From Arenimonas caeni (lineage in GTDB: Bacteria > Pseudomonadota > Gammaproteobacteria > Xanthomonadales > Xanthomonadaceae), in the NCBI RefSeq assembly GCF_003024235.1, contig NZ_KZ679089.1, forward strand, positions 1-64,000: a stretch of 64,000 bases of DNA, given 5' to 3'. The position numbers and the translations under genes were made by a program. The notes below the pieces were generated by a model. It was not told the DNA's origin and did no database searches. It worked only from the letters and a program-made list of their open reading frames with translations. This document shows positions 9,425 through 19,607 of this stretch, in pieces; the first letter of the stretch is position 1, and every line of letters begins with the position of its first letter.

Positions 9425-10002
9425 AGCCTTCCTCGAACGCCACGCTCAAGACCGCCGTGCTGGTGTCAGTCGGCGCCTTCCTGTTCACCTTCGGCATGGT
9501 GCCGCTGTACTACATCGCCTGCGAGAAGGTGTTCGGCATCAAGCTCGAGCAGGGGCCGGCGGGCGAAGCCCGCGTGGCCGGCCTGGCGGTGGACGAAGAC
9601 CGCATGGTCACCATTGAGTTCGACGCCACCGTGAACTCGAAGCTGCCCTGGGAGTTCAAGCCGACGCAGCTGAGCATGCAGGTGCGCCCGGGCCAGGTCT
9701 ACGAGATGAACTACATCGCGCGCAACGTCGGCGACCACGCCATCGTCGGCAACGCCGCGCCTTCGGTGGCGCCGTCCACGGCCTCCACCTTCTTCAACAA
9801 GACCGAGTGCTTCTGCTTCACCGAGCAGATGCTGGGCGCGGGCGAGGAACGCCTGATGCCGGTGCGTTTCATCGTCGATCCGGCGCTGCCGGACAACGTG
9901 CGGACGCTCACGCTTTCCTACACCTTCTACAACAACGACGTGGCCACGGCCCGCCTCGCCGGCAGCGCCCATTCGGGCGCCTCCGCGCACGCGGCACCGT
10001 GA
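9421..10002 (+). CDS. ctaG: Cytochrome c oxidase copper chaperone CtaG (Cox11)
   Basis: Delivers copper to the CuB site of subunit I from the periplasmic face of the membrane. 193 aa: one N-terminal helix (about 11-32) and a periplasmic immunoglobulin-like domain. The copper-binding CFCF motif is present ([11 protein letters not shown]130 and C132), together with the conserved membrane-proximal C34 ([10 protein letters not shown]). It is coupled to the preceding 43-residue ORF by a 4-base overlap and precedes coxC by 32 bases. Confidence 0.96.
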   Translation: MKPSSNATLKTAVLVSVGAFLFTFGMVPLYYIACEKVFGIKLEQGPAGEARVAGLAVDEDRMVTIEFDATVNSKLPWEFKPTQLSMQVRPGQVYEMNYIARNVGDHAIVGNAAPSVAPSTASTFFNKTECFCFTEQMLGAGEERLMPVRFIVDPALPDNVRTLTLSYTFYNNDVATARLAGSAHSGASAHAAP

Positions 10003-10034
10003 CACCCGACCCACCAGGAATACCGGGGAACACC

Positions 10035-10910
10035 ATGGCAAGCACCCACGACGATCCGAACGTCTACTACGTCCCGCACCACAGCCCCTGGCCGTTCATC
10101 GGTTCGGTCACGCTGTTCACGACGATGGTGGGCGTGGCCAACTGGTTCAACGGCCATGCCTGGGGCCAGCCGGTGTTCTTCATCGGCCTGCTGGCGACGC
10201 TGGCGGTGCTGTTCGGCTGGTTCGGCAACGTCATCGCCGAGTCGGTGTCGGGCAAGTACAACGACAAGGTGGACGCCTCGTTCCGCATGGGAATGATGTG
10301 GTTCATCTTCTCCGAGGTGATGTTCTTCGCCGCCTTCTTCTGCGCCCTGTTCTACGTGCGCCAGTTCGCGTTGCCGTGGCTGTCGGGCGAGGGCGACGGC
10401 GCCCTGACCAACCAGTTCATCTGGCAGGGCTTCAGCGCCGGCTGGCCGAGCAACGGCCCGGGCGAAATCGGCGGTGCCTTCCAGACCATCCCGGCCTGGG
10501 GCCTGCCGCTGGTCAACACCCTGCTGCTGCTCACCTCGGGCGTCACCCTCACCATCGCCCACCACGCCATCAAGGCCAACCAGCGCGGCAAGCTGGTGTT
10601 CTGGCTGGGCGCGACGATCGTCCTGGGCATCATCTTCATGTTCGTGCAGGGCTACGAGTACTACCACGCCTACGCCGAGCTGGGCCTCACCCTGGGTTCG
10701 GGCATCTACGGCTCGACCTTCTTCATGCTCACTGGCTTCCACGGCATGCACGTGTTCCTGGGCACGGTGATGCTGACCGTCATCTGGCTGCGCTGCCTGA
10801 AGGGCCACTTCAGCCCCGACCACCACTTCGGCTTCGAGGCGGTGGCGTGGTACTGGCACTTCGTCGACGTGGTCTGGCTGGGCCTGTTCGTCTTCGTCTA
10901 CGTGCTGTGA
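10035..10910 (+). CDS. coxC: Cytochrome c oxidase subunit III
   Basis: Core structural subunit III, 291 aa, about seven transmembrane helices. It contains the conserved FSEVMFFAAFF, GYEYY and GFHGMHVFLGT blocks and ends in HFVDVVWLGLFVFVYVL. The ATG is preceded by GGGGAA. It is the last gene of the plus-strand coxBA-ctaG-coxC unit: a GTAG REP and a bidirectional terminator follow. Confidence 0.97.
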   Translation: MASTHDDPNVYYVPHHSPWPFIGSVTLFTTMVGVANWFNGHAWGQPVFFIGLLATLAVLFGWFGNVIAESVSGKYNDKVDASFRMGMMWFIFSEVMFFAAFFCALFYVRQFALPWLSGEGDGALTNQFIWQGFSAGWPSNGPGEIGGAFQTIPAWGLPLVNTLLLLTSGVTLTIAHHAIKANQRGKLVFWLGATIVLGIIFMFVQGYEYYHAYAELGLTLGSGIYGSTFFMLTGFHGMHVFLGTVMLTVIWLRCLKGHFSPDHHFGFEAVAWYWHFVDVVWLGLFVFVYVL

Positions 10911-10926
10911 CCGGCCAGGTCCGAAC

Positions 10927-10950
10927 GTAGTTGGGCCTCCAGGCCCGACC
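10927..10950 (+). repeat. Single GTAG-type REP sequence
   Basis: GTAG followed by TTGGGCCTCCAGGCCCGACC, a tetranucleotide at the foot of a short GGGCC/GGCCC hairpin. This has the same architecture as the GTAG REPs at 24906 and 52248 but a different stem sequence. It starts 16 bases after the coxC stop. A degraded inverted partner (CGGGCCTGGTGGCCC, 10956-10970) follows. Confidence 0.6.
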
Positions 10951-10981
10951 GCTTTCGGGCCTGGTGGCCCTCCAGCAAAAG

Positions 10982-11014
10982 CATCGGGCCGGCGTTGAGC
11001 CGGCCCGATGTTTT
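10982..11014. terminator. Bidirectional intrinsic terminator between coxC and the DUF2909 gene
   Basis: A perfect 12-bp stem (CATCGGGCCGGC / GCCGGCCCGATG) with loop GTTGA, followed by TTTT on the plus strand and, read on the minus strand, by C and then TTTT (AAAA at 10977-10980). It serves coxC on one side and the convergent DUF2909 gene on the other, whose stop codon starts at the last T. Confidence 0.8.
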
Positions 11015-11244
11015 CAGGGGGCCGAGTTGCGGCCGATGCCGTGCGGTTCGATCAGGCCGGTCAGGATGCCGATGATCACCAGCACGAACAGGGCCACCGA
11101 CAGCCCGATGCGCCAGGTCAGCGACTTCACCGTGCGCTTGGTGCGTCCCTTGTCCACCATCATGTAGTAGAGGCCGGCACCGAGGTTCCAGAGGATGAAG
11201 AGGAAGAATCCGATGACGACCAGGGTTTTCAGCTCGCTGCTCAT
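11014..11244 (-). CDS. DUF2909 twin-transmembrane protein
   Basis: 76 aa with two helices (about residues 6-28 and 47-66) joined by a short basic loop (DKGRTKRTVK). This fits the DUF2909 family, which occurs inside oxidase clusters of pseudomonads and xanthomonads between coxC and the SURF1 gene and on the opposite strand, exactly as here. The ATG at 11244 is used because the longer frame upstream would run through the SURF1 gene antisense. Its function is unknown to me; position suggests a link to oxidase assembly. Confidence 0.8.
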   Translation of the reverse strand: MSSELKTLVVIGFFLFILWNLGAGLYYMMVDKGRTKRTVKSLTWRIGLSVALFVLVIIGILTGLIEPHGIGRNSAP

Positions 11245-11298
11245 GGACGGTGCCGCTTGTGGGGTGAAGTCGCCATTATCCGCCCCCCGGGGCCGCGC

Positions 11299-12006
11299 GT
11301 GTTGAAAAACCGCGTGCTGCTGGCGATGTTCGGCCTGTGCCTGGTGCTGGGCTTCTCCGCGCTGGGCCGCTGGCAGCTGGGCCGCGCGCTGGAGAAGGAA
11401 GCGCTGCTGGCCGACACCGCCGGCGTGCTGGCCGGTCCGGCGGAGCCGCTCGGCGCGGCGATGGCCACGCCGGGTGGCATCCGCAAGGTGGCCGGCGCGG
11501 GACGCTTCCTCGACACGCCCTCGCTGTGGCTCGACAACCAGCGCCGTGGCCAGCGCGTTGGCGTGCGCCAGTACTGCGCCTTCCAGCCCGCCGGCGCGGA
11601 TGCCCCGCTGCTGGTGGACCTGGGCTGGCTGCCGCTGCCGGCCGACCGCACCCTGCCGGCCAGCGACTGCCCGCGCGGCGAGGCGACACTGGCCGGCCTG
11701 CTGGCGCCGCCGCCGGCGGTGGGCCTGAAGCTCGGCGGCGGCCTGGAATCGCGCGACGGCGGCCGGAACTGGCTGGCCCTGCACCTCGAGCCCATGCGCG
11801 TGGCCGAGGCCTGGCAACTGCCGGCACTGGCGCCGCGGGTGCTCAGGCTCGATCCTGCCCTGCCGCTGGGCCATGAACGCGACCTTGAGTTGCTTTCCAA
11901 TACGCTGCCTCCGGAAAAGCACCGCGGTTACGCCCTGCAGTGGTTCGGCCTGGCCGCCGCCGCCCTGGTGACCCTCCTCCTGCTCTGGTTCCGCAAGAAA
12001 TCATGA
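11299..12006 (+). CDS. SURF1 family cytochrome oxidase assembly protein
   Basis: About 235 aa. It has the SURF1 layout: one N-terminal helix (about 4-20) running into LGRWQLGRALEKE, a periplasmic domain, and a C-terminal helix (ALQWFGLAAAALVTLLLLWF). SURF1 proteins help insert heme a into subunit I. No ATG fits; a GTG at 11299 (or the adjoining TTG at 11302) gives a family-like N-terminus, with no clear ribosome binding site, so the exact start is uncertain. The stop overlaps the next ATG (ATGA). Confidence 0.88.
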   Translation: MLKNRVLLAMFGLCLVLGFSALGRWQLGRALEKEALLADTAGVLAGPAEPLGAAMATPGGIRKVAGAGRFLDTPSLWLDNQRRGQRVGVRQYCAFQPAGADAPLLVDLGWLPLPADRTLPASDCPRGEATLAGLLAPPPAVGLKLGGGLESRDGGRNWLALHLEPMRVAEAWQLPALAPRVLRLDPALPLGHERDLELLSNTLPPEKHRGYALQWFGLAAAALVTLLLLWFRKKS

Positions 12007-12554
12007 CCACCAACCAACAATCCCGATCGCGCCTGCAGCTGCTGCTCGTGGCCGCGCTCTTCCTCGGCAGCTTCGGTGTCGCGGCCACGCTGTTCTTCGG
12101 CGGCTGGAAACCGGGCCAGACGCGCAACATCGGCCAGATGCTCGACCCGTACCCGCAGCTGCAGTCGCTGTCGCTGGCGAAAGCCGACGGCGCCGCCTGG
12201 CAGTGGCAGCCGGCGGAGCGCAACTGGCATGTGGTATTCGTGGCGCCGGAAGGCTGCGGCCAGCCTTGCCTGGCCATGCACGATGCGCTGCACCGGGTCT
12301 GGGTGTCCGAAGGTCGCCACGCCGATCGGCTGAAGGTGCTGTGGTTCGGCGAGGTGCCGGCCGGCGCCGCCGGCTTCGGCGGCTTCGTGCCCATGCAGCC
12401 CAGCGCTGAGCTCGCCGCGCTGCTGCCCGACGTCGCCCGCCCCGACGCGCTGCCGGCCTACCTGGCCGACCCCAATGGTTACCTCGTCTTGCGCTACGCC
12501 CCGGGTTTCGACCCCTCCGGCCTGCGCAAGGACCTCGGACGTGTGCTGAAGTAG
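12003..12554 (+). CDS. Membrane-anchored CxxxC protein of the oxidase assembly cluster
   Basis: 183 aa: an N-terminal anchor (about residues 12-31) and a periplasmic domain. After NWHVVFVAPEGC comes a CxxxC pair (C85-GQP-C89) at the end of a predicted beta strand, as in thioredoxin-fold Sco proteins, which use CxxxC to bind copper for CuA. A C-terminal block (LADPNGYLVLRYAPGFDPSGLRKDL) also resembles the Sco/thioredoxin C-terminal strands. It occupies the position of the uncharacterised protein between SURF1 and ctaA in Pseudomonas clusters. Coupled to SURF1 by 4 bases. A copper or thiol role is inference. Confidence 0.8.
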   Translation: MTTNQQSRSRLQLLLVAALFLGSFGVAATLFFGGWKPGQTRNIGQMLDPYPQLQSLSLAKADGAAWQWQPAERNWHVVFVAPEGCGQPCLAMHDALHRVWVSEGRHADRLKVLWFGEVPAGAAGFGGFVPMQPSAELAALLPDVARPDALPAYLADPNGYLVLRYAPGFDPSGLRKDLGRVLK

Positions 12555-12561
12555 GCCCCTG

Positions 12562-13710
12562 ATGAACGCTCCTTCCCGTCATTTCCACCGCCTGGCCTGG
12601 GCCGCGCTGATCCTCGCGCTGGGCGTCATCGTCTTCGGCGGCTTCGTGCGGCTGTCCAACGCCGGCCTGAGCTGCCCCGACTGGCCCACCTGTTACGGCA
12701 AGGCCACCTGGCCGACCCAGGACCACGAGATCGCCTCGGCCAACGAGGCCTTCGAGCGCGCGGTCGAAGTCTCCAAGGCCTGGCGCGAACAGTTCCACCG
12801 CCACATCGCCGCGCTGCTGGGCGTGCTGGTGCTGGCGCTGTCGCTGCTGGCCGCGCGCAAGCGCAAGGGCGGCGTGGCCAGCGTGCTCGCGGCCTCGGCG
12901 CTGGTGGCGCTGTCGATCCCGGTCTACATGGGCGTGGGCGGCATGGCGCCCAACCACGCGCTGTCCGTCGCGCTGTGGCTGGCCGGCGAGCTGATCCTGC
13001 TGGTGCAGGTGCTGCGCTGGTCGAACGTGGACGCCGCGCGCCTGAGCACGGCGCTGCTGATGGTGATCATCTTCCAGGCCGTGCTCGGCATGTGGACGGT
13101 GATCTGGCTGGTGAAGCCGGCGATCGTGATGGCGCACCTGCTCGGCGGCCTGCTCACGTTCTCGCTGCTCACCTGGCTGGCCTGGGGCACCACGCCGTCG
13201 TCGGCGCTGGTGGCGGCCGAGGCGCCGAAGCTGCGCCGCCTGCTGTGGATCGGCCTGGTGCTGCTGGTGGTGCAGATCGCGCTCGGCGGCTGGACCAGCG
13301 CCAACTACGCGGCCCTGGCCTGCGGCACCGACTACCCGACCTGCCTGGGCCAGTGGTGGCCGGAGCAGGACTACGCCGAAGGCTTCGTGCTCTGGCGCGG
13401 CATCGGCGTGGACTACGAGGGTGGCGTGCTCGACGGCCCGGCGCGCGTGGCGATCCAGATGGCGCACCGGCTGTTCGCCCTGCTGGTGGTCGGCCACCTG
13501 CTGGTCGTGGGCATCCGCCTGCTGCGCACGCCCGGCCTGGTGTTCTGGGGCGTGATGCTGCTGGTGCTGCTGACCGTGCAGGTGGCGCTGGGCATCAGCA
13601 ACATCATGCTCGGCCTGCCGCTGTGGGTGGCCACGGCGCACAACGCCGGCGCCGCGCTGCTGCTGTTCACCGTCGTCGGCCTGCTGGCCCGCCTGCGGGC
13701 GCCGGAATGA
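12562..13710 (+). CDS. ctaA: Heme A synthase CtaA (Cox15)
   Basis: Converts heme O to heme A by oxidising a methyl group to formyl. 382 aa with about eight helices. Conserved histidines lie in [12 protein letters not shown] and in [13 protein letters not shown]. The extracellular loop with [17 protein letters not shown] is typical of the proteobacterial (type 2) enzyme, as is the second [16 protein letters not shown] loop, which holds a further cysteine pair. Its stop overlaps the ctaB ATG (ATGA). Confidence 0.96.
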   Translation: MNAPSRHFHRLAWAALILALGVIVFGGFVRLSNAGLSCPDWPTCYGKATWPTQDHEIASANEAFERAVEVSKAWREQFHRHIAALLGVLVLALSLLAARKRKGGVASVLAASALVALSIPVYMGVGGMAPNHALSVALWLAGELILLVQVLRWSNVDAARLSTALLMVIIFQAVLGMWTVIWLVKPAIVMAHLLGGLLTFSLLTWLAWGTTPSSALVAAEAPKLRRLLWIGLVLLVVQIALGGWTSANYAALACGTDYPTCLGQWWPEQDYAEGFVLWRGIGVDYEGGVLDGPARVAIQMAHRLFALLVVGHLLVVGIRLLRTPGLVFWGVMLLVLLTVQVALGISNIMLGLPLWVATAHNAGAALLLFTVVGLLARLRAPE

Positions 13711-14672
13711 GCCTGCAGCCCGCCGCCTACTGGGAGCTGACCAAGCCGCGCGTGGTGGCGCTGATCGTGTTCACCGCGATCATCGGCATGTTCCTGGCGG
13801 TCGGGCCGGGCGAAGCCTTCCCGTGGGCGCGCATGGCGCTGGGCGCGCTGGGCATCTGGCTGGCGGCGTCCTCGGCCGCCGCCATCAACCACCTGCTCGA
13901 CCAGCGCATCGACGTGCTGATGGCGCGCACCCAGCACCGCCCGCTGGCCACCGGTTCGCTGCGCCCGCCCCAGGTGCTGGCCTTCGCGCTGGTGCTGGGC
14001 GTCGTCTCGATGGCCGTGCTGGTGCTGTGGGTGAACGCCTTCACCGCCGCGCTCACCTTCGCCTCGCTGATCGGCTACGCCGTCATCTACACCGGCTGGC
14101 TCAAGCGCGCTACGCCGCAGAACATCGTCATCGGCGGCCTGGCCGGCGCCGCGCCGCCGGCCCTGGGCTGGGCGGCGGTGAAGGGCTGGCCGGCGGGCGT
14201 GTCGTTCTGGGCCCTCGCGGGCGACCCCTTGCGCTATGACTATGCGCTGCTGCTGGTGCTGATCATCTACGTCTGGACGCCGCCGCACTTCTGGGCGCTG
14301 GCCATCTTCCGCCGCGACGATTACGCCAAGGCGCTGATCCCGATGCTGCCGGTGGTCTACGGCGTCACCTACACGCGCTGGCAGATCCTGTTCTACACCG
14401 TGCTGCTGGTGGTGGTCACCGTGCTGCCCGCCGCCACCGGAATGGCCGGCGTGTTCTACCTCGGCGGCGCCCTGGTGCTGGGCGGCGTGTTCCTGTGGAT
14501 GGCGGTGCGCCTGCTCAACCCGCCCTCCGAGCTCTACGCGATGAAGGTCTTCAACTACTCCATCGTCTACCTGATGGCGCTGTTCGCCTTCATGCTGGCC
14601 GACCACTGGCTGCTGCCGCCCGCGCCGGTCGCCGAGGTCGCCGCGCCGATCCTCGAGTTCGTCCCGCAATAA
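13707..14672 (+). CDS. ctaB: Protoheme IX farnesyltransferase (heme O synthase) CtaB
   Basis: Adds farnesyl to heme B, giving heme O, the substrate of the neighbouring CtaA. 321 aa, about nine helices. The Asp-rich prenyl-diphosphate binding motif is [15 protein letters not shown], and the second loop is [19 protein letters not shown]. It is the last gene of the cluster. In pseudomonads a Sco gene usually follows ctaB, but here the next gene is a convergent peptidase. The TAA stop touches a long palindrome (14673). Confidence 0.96.
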   Translation: MSLQPAAYWELTKPRVVALIVFTAIIGMFLAVGPGEAFPWARMALGALGIWLAASSAAAINHLLDQRIDVLMARTQHRPLATGSLRPPQVLAFALVLGVVSMAVLVLWVNAFTAALTFASLIGYAVIYTGWLKRATPQNIVIGGLAGAAPPALGWAAVKGWPAGVSFWALAGDPLRYDYALLLVLIIYVWTPPHFWALAIFRRDDYAKALIPMLPVVYGVTYTRWQILFYTVLLVVVTVLPAATGMAGVFYLGGALVLGGVFLWMAVRLLNPPSELYAMKVFNYSIVYLMALFAFMLADHWLLPPAPVAEVAAPILEFVPQ

Positions 14673-14717
14673 GGGGACGGGTGCATTTTTGGCGAAGCCA
14701 AAAATGCACCCGTCGCC
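14673..14717. repeat. 3'-end palindrome, family A copy 1
   Basis: Perfect 18-bp arms (GACGGGTGCATTTTTGGC and its complement) with a 3-nt loop, starting directly after the ctaB TAA (TAAGGGGACGGGTGC). The opposing peptidase gene ends seven bases beyond it. T and A runs inside the stem could allow termination in either direction. Outer motif GGGGACGGGTGCA is shared with 16714, 55921, 59170 and, degraded, 32994. Confidence 0.85.
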
Positions 14718-14723
14718 AAGTCG

Positions 14724-16670
<1,947 letters not shown>

Positions 16671-16713
16671 CCTCGGTTCCCCGTGTGGCTGGATAACCGA
16701 GGATATATGCATT

Positions 16714-16758
16714 GGGGACGGGTGCAATTAAGGCTTCACCTTAATTGCACCCGTCCCC
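16714..16758. repeat. 3'-end palindrome, family A copy 2
   Basis: Perfect 20-bp arms (GGGGACGGGTGCAATTAAGG and its complement) with loop CTTCA. The right edge touches the dnaG TAA, so on the minus strand the order is TAA then GGGGACGGGTGCA, identical to the ctaB junction. It lies between dnaG and the peptidase start and may terminate the rpsU-yqeY-dnaG message. Confidence 0.85.
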
Positions 16759-18492
16759 TTACTTTGACGTCAGCAGGTCGCGAAGCTCGGTTTTTTCGGC
16801 GTCGGAGAGGCTGGCGCTGCCGGCCTCGCGGATGCGGGCCTGCAGTTCCTCGACGCGCTGGGCGCGGACCTGGCGGTCGAGCTGGGCCAGGGCGTCGACG
16901 ATTTCGGCGCGCCAGCCGGCCTCGTCGCCGGGGAAGGCCTGCAGGGCGAGCTTTTGCAGCGCCGCGCCTTCCTCGCGCTCGGCGAAGTGCTCGAGCACTG
17001 CGCCGGTGGTGATGCCGGGGCGTGACTTGGCCAGTTGCACCAGTTCCACCAGCAGCGGGATACCGGGCTGGCGCAGCGCGCCGAACAGGTAGGGCGGCTC
17101 GATCGCCTCGGCCAGCGTGGGCTTTTGCAGCAGCAGGGCGATGGCCGTGCGCACCAGGCTGCGCTTGGGCGCCGGCGCGCCGCCGCGCGCGGGGCGCATC
17201 GACGGGGCGGGGCGCGCGGGCGCGGCGGCCTCCTCGCGCCGGCCGACGCCGGTGAGTTCGGTCAGGCGCTGCAGCATCAGGTCGCGGAAGGCGCCGTCGG
17301 GGATCCCCGCCAGCAGCGGCTTGGCGCGCTCGGCCAGGCGCGCCTTGCCCTCCATGCCGGCGAGGTTCACGTCCTTGGACAGTTCGGCGTAGAAGAACTC
17401 GCTCAGCGGCGTGGCCGTGGCCAGGCGCGCATCGAAACCGGCCGCGCCTTCCTTGCGCACGATGGTGTCCGGATCTTCGCCTTCGGGCAGGAACAGGAAG
17501 AAGGCCTGGCGGCCGTCGCGCATGCGCGGCAGCACCGACTCGAGCGCCTTCCAGGCCGCGCCGCGGCCGGCGCGGTCGCCGTCGAAGCAGAAATAGACGT
17601 CGGCGGCGTTGCGGAACAGCAGCTCGGCGTGGTCGGGCGTGGTGGCCGTACCCAGCGTGGCCACGGCGGTGTTCACGCCGTACTGGAACAGCGCCACCAC
17701 GTCCATGTAGCCCTCGACCACCACCAGCCGCGGGATCTTCGCGTGCGCCTGGCGCACCTGCCACAGGCCATAGAGCTCGCGGCCCTTGTGGAACAGCGGC
17801 GTCTCGGGCGAGTTGAGGTACTTCGGGCCGTCGTCCTTCTCCAGCACGCGGCCGCCGAAGGCGATCACGCGGCCGCGGCGGTCGTGGATGGGGAACATCA
17901 CCCGGTCGCGGAACTTGTCGTAGACGCGGCCGGCGTCGTTGCGCGAGAACAGGCCCACTTTTTCGAGCAGGGCCAGGCGGCGCTCGTCGGTGCCCAGCGC
18001 CGACTTCAGCCCTTCCCAGCCGTCGGGCGCGTAGCCGATACCGAAACGGGCCTGGTTGTCCGCGTCCACGCCGCGGCGCTCGAGGTAGGCCCTGGCCTTG
18101 CTGCTCTCGCGCAGCTGCTGCTGGAAGTACCTGGCCGCCGCGTCCACCGCGCCGTACAGATCGCGCGACTCGCCGCTCTCGTTGCGCTGGCGGGTGTCGC
18201 GCGGCACTTCCATGCCGGCGCGCTTGGCGAGTTCCTCGACGGCGTCGAGGAACTCGAGCCGGTCGTAGTTCATCAGGAAGCTGATGGCGGTGCCGTGCGC
18301 GCCGCAGCCGAAGCAGTGGTAGAACTGCTTGGTCGGCGACACCGTGAACGAGGGCGAGCGCTCGTCGTGGAACGGGCAGCGCGCCGAATATTCCCGGCCC
18401 TGGCGTTTGAGCGGGACGCGCGAACCCACGACCTCGACGATGTCCGTCCGGGCCAGCAGGTCGTCAATGAACGCGTCGGGTATCCGTGCCAT
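16759..18492 (-). CDS. dnaG: DNA primase
   Basis: Synthesises RNA primers at the replication fork. 577 aa. The N-terminal zinc finger is complete (C39, H42, C60, C63 in CPFH and HCFGC). The Toprim core includes VVVEGYMDVVAL and the metal-binding CFDGDRAGRGA. The C-terminal 150 residues are the helical DnaB-binding domain, with a Pro/Ala-rich linker near residue 415. It is the third gene of the rpsU-yqeY-dnaG set. In most gammaproteobacteria rpoD follows, but here an S9 peptidase does. Confidence 0.97.
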   Translation of the reverse strand: MARIPDAFIDDLLARTDIVEVVGSRVPLKRQGREYSARCPFHDERSPSFTVSPTKQFYHCFGCGAHGTAISFLMNYDRLEFLDAVEELAKRAGMEVPRDTRQRNESGESRDLYGAVDAAARYFQQQLRESSKARAYLERRGVDADNQARFGIGYAPDGWEGLKSALGTDERRLALLEKVGLFSRNDAGRVYDKFRDRVMFPIHDRRGRVIAFGGRVLEKDDGPKYLNSPETPLFHKGRELYGLWQVRQAHAKIPRLVVVEGYMDVVALFQYGVNTAVATLGTATTPDHAELLFRNAADVYFCFDGDRAGRGAAWKALESVLPRMRDGRQAFFLFLPEGEDPDTIVRKEGAAGFDARLATATPLSEFFYAELSKDVNLAGMEGKARLAERAKPLLAGIPDGAFRDLMLQRLTELTGVGRREEAAAPARPAPSMRPARGGAPAPKRSLVRTAIALLLQKPTLAEAIEPPYLFGALRQPGIPLLVELVQLAKSRPGITTGAVLEHFAEREEGAALQKLALQAFPGDEAGWRAEIVDALAQLDRQVRAQRVEELQARIREAGSASLSDAEKTELRDLLTSK

Positions 18493-18536
18493 CGCCGCCT
18501 AGCATGCCCCAAAACCTTGCGGTCGCGTCGGGGGTG

Positions 18537-18675
18537 GGGGTTCGAATTTCGAACGCGGATAAACGCGGATAAAAAGCAATAAACGCGGATAGAGCGAAAC
18601 CACTCAAAGAGCTTTTGCCCTATCCGCGTTTATCCGCGGCCATCGGCTCTGATCCGCGTTCAGAGTTCGAACCCC
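18537..18675. repeat. Long imperfect inverted repeat of AACGCGGATA units between yqeY and dnaG
   Basis: The 198-bp gap upstream of dnaG holds four direct or inverted copies of the unit AACGCGGATA on the left (three) and on the right as TATCCGCGTT or GATCCGCGTT. It is closed on the outside by GGGGTTCGAA (18537-18546) and TTCGAACCCC (18666-18675). The innermost arms are TAAACGCGGATAG (18580-18592) and CTATCCGCGTTTA (18620-18632). A/T content is well above the surroundings. It resembles a composite dispersed repeat. It could attenuate or process the message between yqeY and dnaG. Confidence 0.8.
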
Positions 18676-18690
18676 GGACCCCGGCGAGGG

Positions 18691-19137
18691 TCAGCCGGCG
18701 AGGGCTTTCTTGACGAGGGCGGAGACCAGGCCCATGTCGGCCTGGCCGGCCAGGCGCGGCTTGAGCACGGCCATCAGCTTGCCCATGTCGGCCGGGCCCG
18801 CGGCGCCGGTTTCGGCCTTGGCGGCGGCCACGGCGGCCTCGACCTCGGCCTCCGACATCTTCGCCGGCAGGTAGGTCTCGATCACCGTCAGCTCGTAGCG
18901 CTCGATGGCGGCCAGGTCCTCGCGGCCGGCGCCCTCGTATTGGCTGATCGAGTCCTTGCGCTGCTTGACCATCTTCTCAAGCACGGCCAGCACCAGCGCG
19001 TCGGTCATCTCGACCCGCTCGTCGACTTCCTTCTGCTTGATCGCGGCGTTGATCAGGCGGATGACGGCCAGGCGCTCCTTGTCGCCCGACTTCATCGCGG
19101 CCTTCATGTCTTCGGTCAGCTGGGTCTTGAGGCTCAT
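18691..19137 (-). CDS. yqeY: GatB/YqeY domain protein
   Basis: 148 aa. It starts MSLKTQLTEDMKAAMKSGDKERL and contains the conserved LRLI-like block (LAVIRLINAAIKQKEVD) and the C-terminal GatB/YqeY tail (DMGKLMAVLKPRLAGQADMGLVSALVKKAL). The tail resembles the tRNA-binding domain of amidotransferase subunit GatB; the free-standing protein has no settled function. It sits in its standard place between rpsU and dnaG, downstream of a terminator that probably lowers its expression relative to rpsU. Confidence 0.92.
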   Translation of the reverse strand: MSLKTQLTEDMKAAMKSGDKERLAVIRLINAAIKQKEVDERVEMTDALVLAVLEKMVKQRKDSISQYEGAGREDLAAIERYELTVIETYLPAKMSEAEVEAAVAAAKAETGAAGPADMGKLMAVLKPRLAGQADMGLVSALVKKALAG

Positions 19138-19160
19138 CGGGATTCTCCGGAATTCAGAAA

Positions 19161-19197
19161 CACAAAAAGCCGGCCGCGACGAACGCAGGCCGGCTTT
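19161..19197 (-). terminator. Intrinsic terminator after rpsU
   Basis: Read on the minus strand: a perfect 10-bp stem (AAAGCCGGCC / GGCCGGCTTT) with a 12-nt loop, running into TTTTTGTGTTTC. It lies between rpsU and yqeY. A leaky terminator at this point is a known feature of the macromolecular synthesis operon and would give more S21 than primase. Confidence 0.8.
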
Positions 19198-19255
19198 CGG
19201 CTCACCTTGGAAGTGCGGCCATGGATGGCCGCTCTTCCCGCGCAGGATGCGCGGA

Positions 19256-19471
19256 TCAGTAAAGCCGCTGGCGCTTGGTGACGTCGCGCGAGCTGCGGCG
19301 CAGCTGGCGCTTCACCGCGGCGGCGGCCTTGCGCTTGCGCTCCTGGGTCGGCTTCTCGTAGAACTCGCGCTTGCGGGTTTCGGCGAGCACGCCGGCCTTC
19401 TCGCAAGTGCGCTTGAAGCGACGCAGCGCAAACTCAAACGGCTCGTTTTCGCGGACTTTGACAGACGGCAT
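19256..19471 (-). CDS. rpsU: 30S ribosomal protein S21
   Basis: 71 aa, starting [19 protein letters not shown] and ending in a basic tail ([14 protein letters not shown]), a standard gammaproteobacterial S21. It is required for initiation on natural messages by 30S subunits. It is the first gene of the minus-strand rpsU-yqeY-dnaG operon and is divergent from tsaD, with a 136-bp shared promoter region. The frame upstream of the ATG runs on to 19768, but that part overlaps tsaD antisense. Confidence 0.97.
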
Positions 19472-19517
19472 TTTCGATTCCTGGGGCTGTGGTTGTCGCA
19501 CGGCCGGGCCGGCGAGC

Positions 19518-19532
19518 CGCGTATGATACGCG
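19518..19532. promoter_or_regulatory. Palindromic A/T box between divergent rpsU and tsaD
   Basis: CGCGTATGATACGCG is a palindrome except for its central base, in an otherwise GC-only gap. It offers TATGAT as a -10 box towards tsaD and TATCAT towards rpsU, so it may be two overlapping divergent promoters or an operator. No good -35 box is visible at the right spacing. Confidence 0.4.
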
Positions 19533-19607
19533 GGTCCCCGGCCGGCAGGCAAGCCGGACCGGTCTTTTCCCCTTGAATCCGGCCCAAAAGCCCCGAGAAA
19601 CAGGCAC

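Noticed and set aside
14673-14717. Palindromes as insertion sequence ends
   Set aside because: No transposase frame lies between any two copies, and each copy is a complete hairpin with both arms adjacent, so they are not inverted terminal repeats of a larger element.
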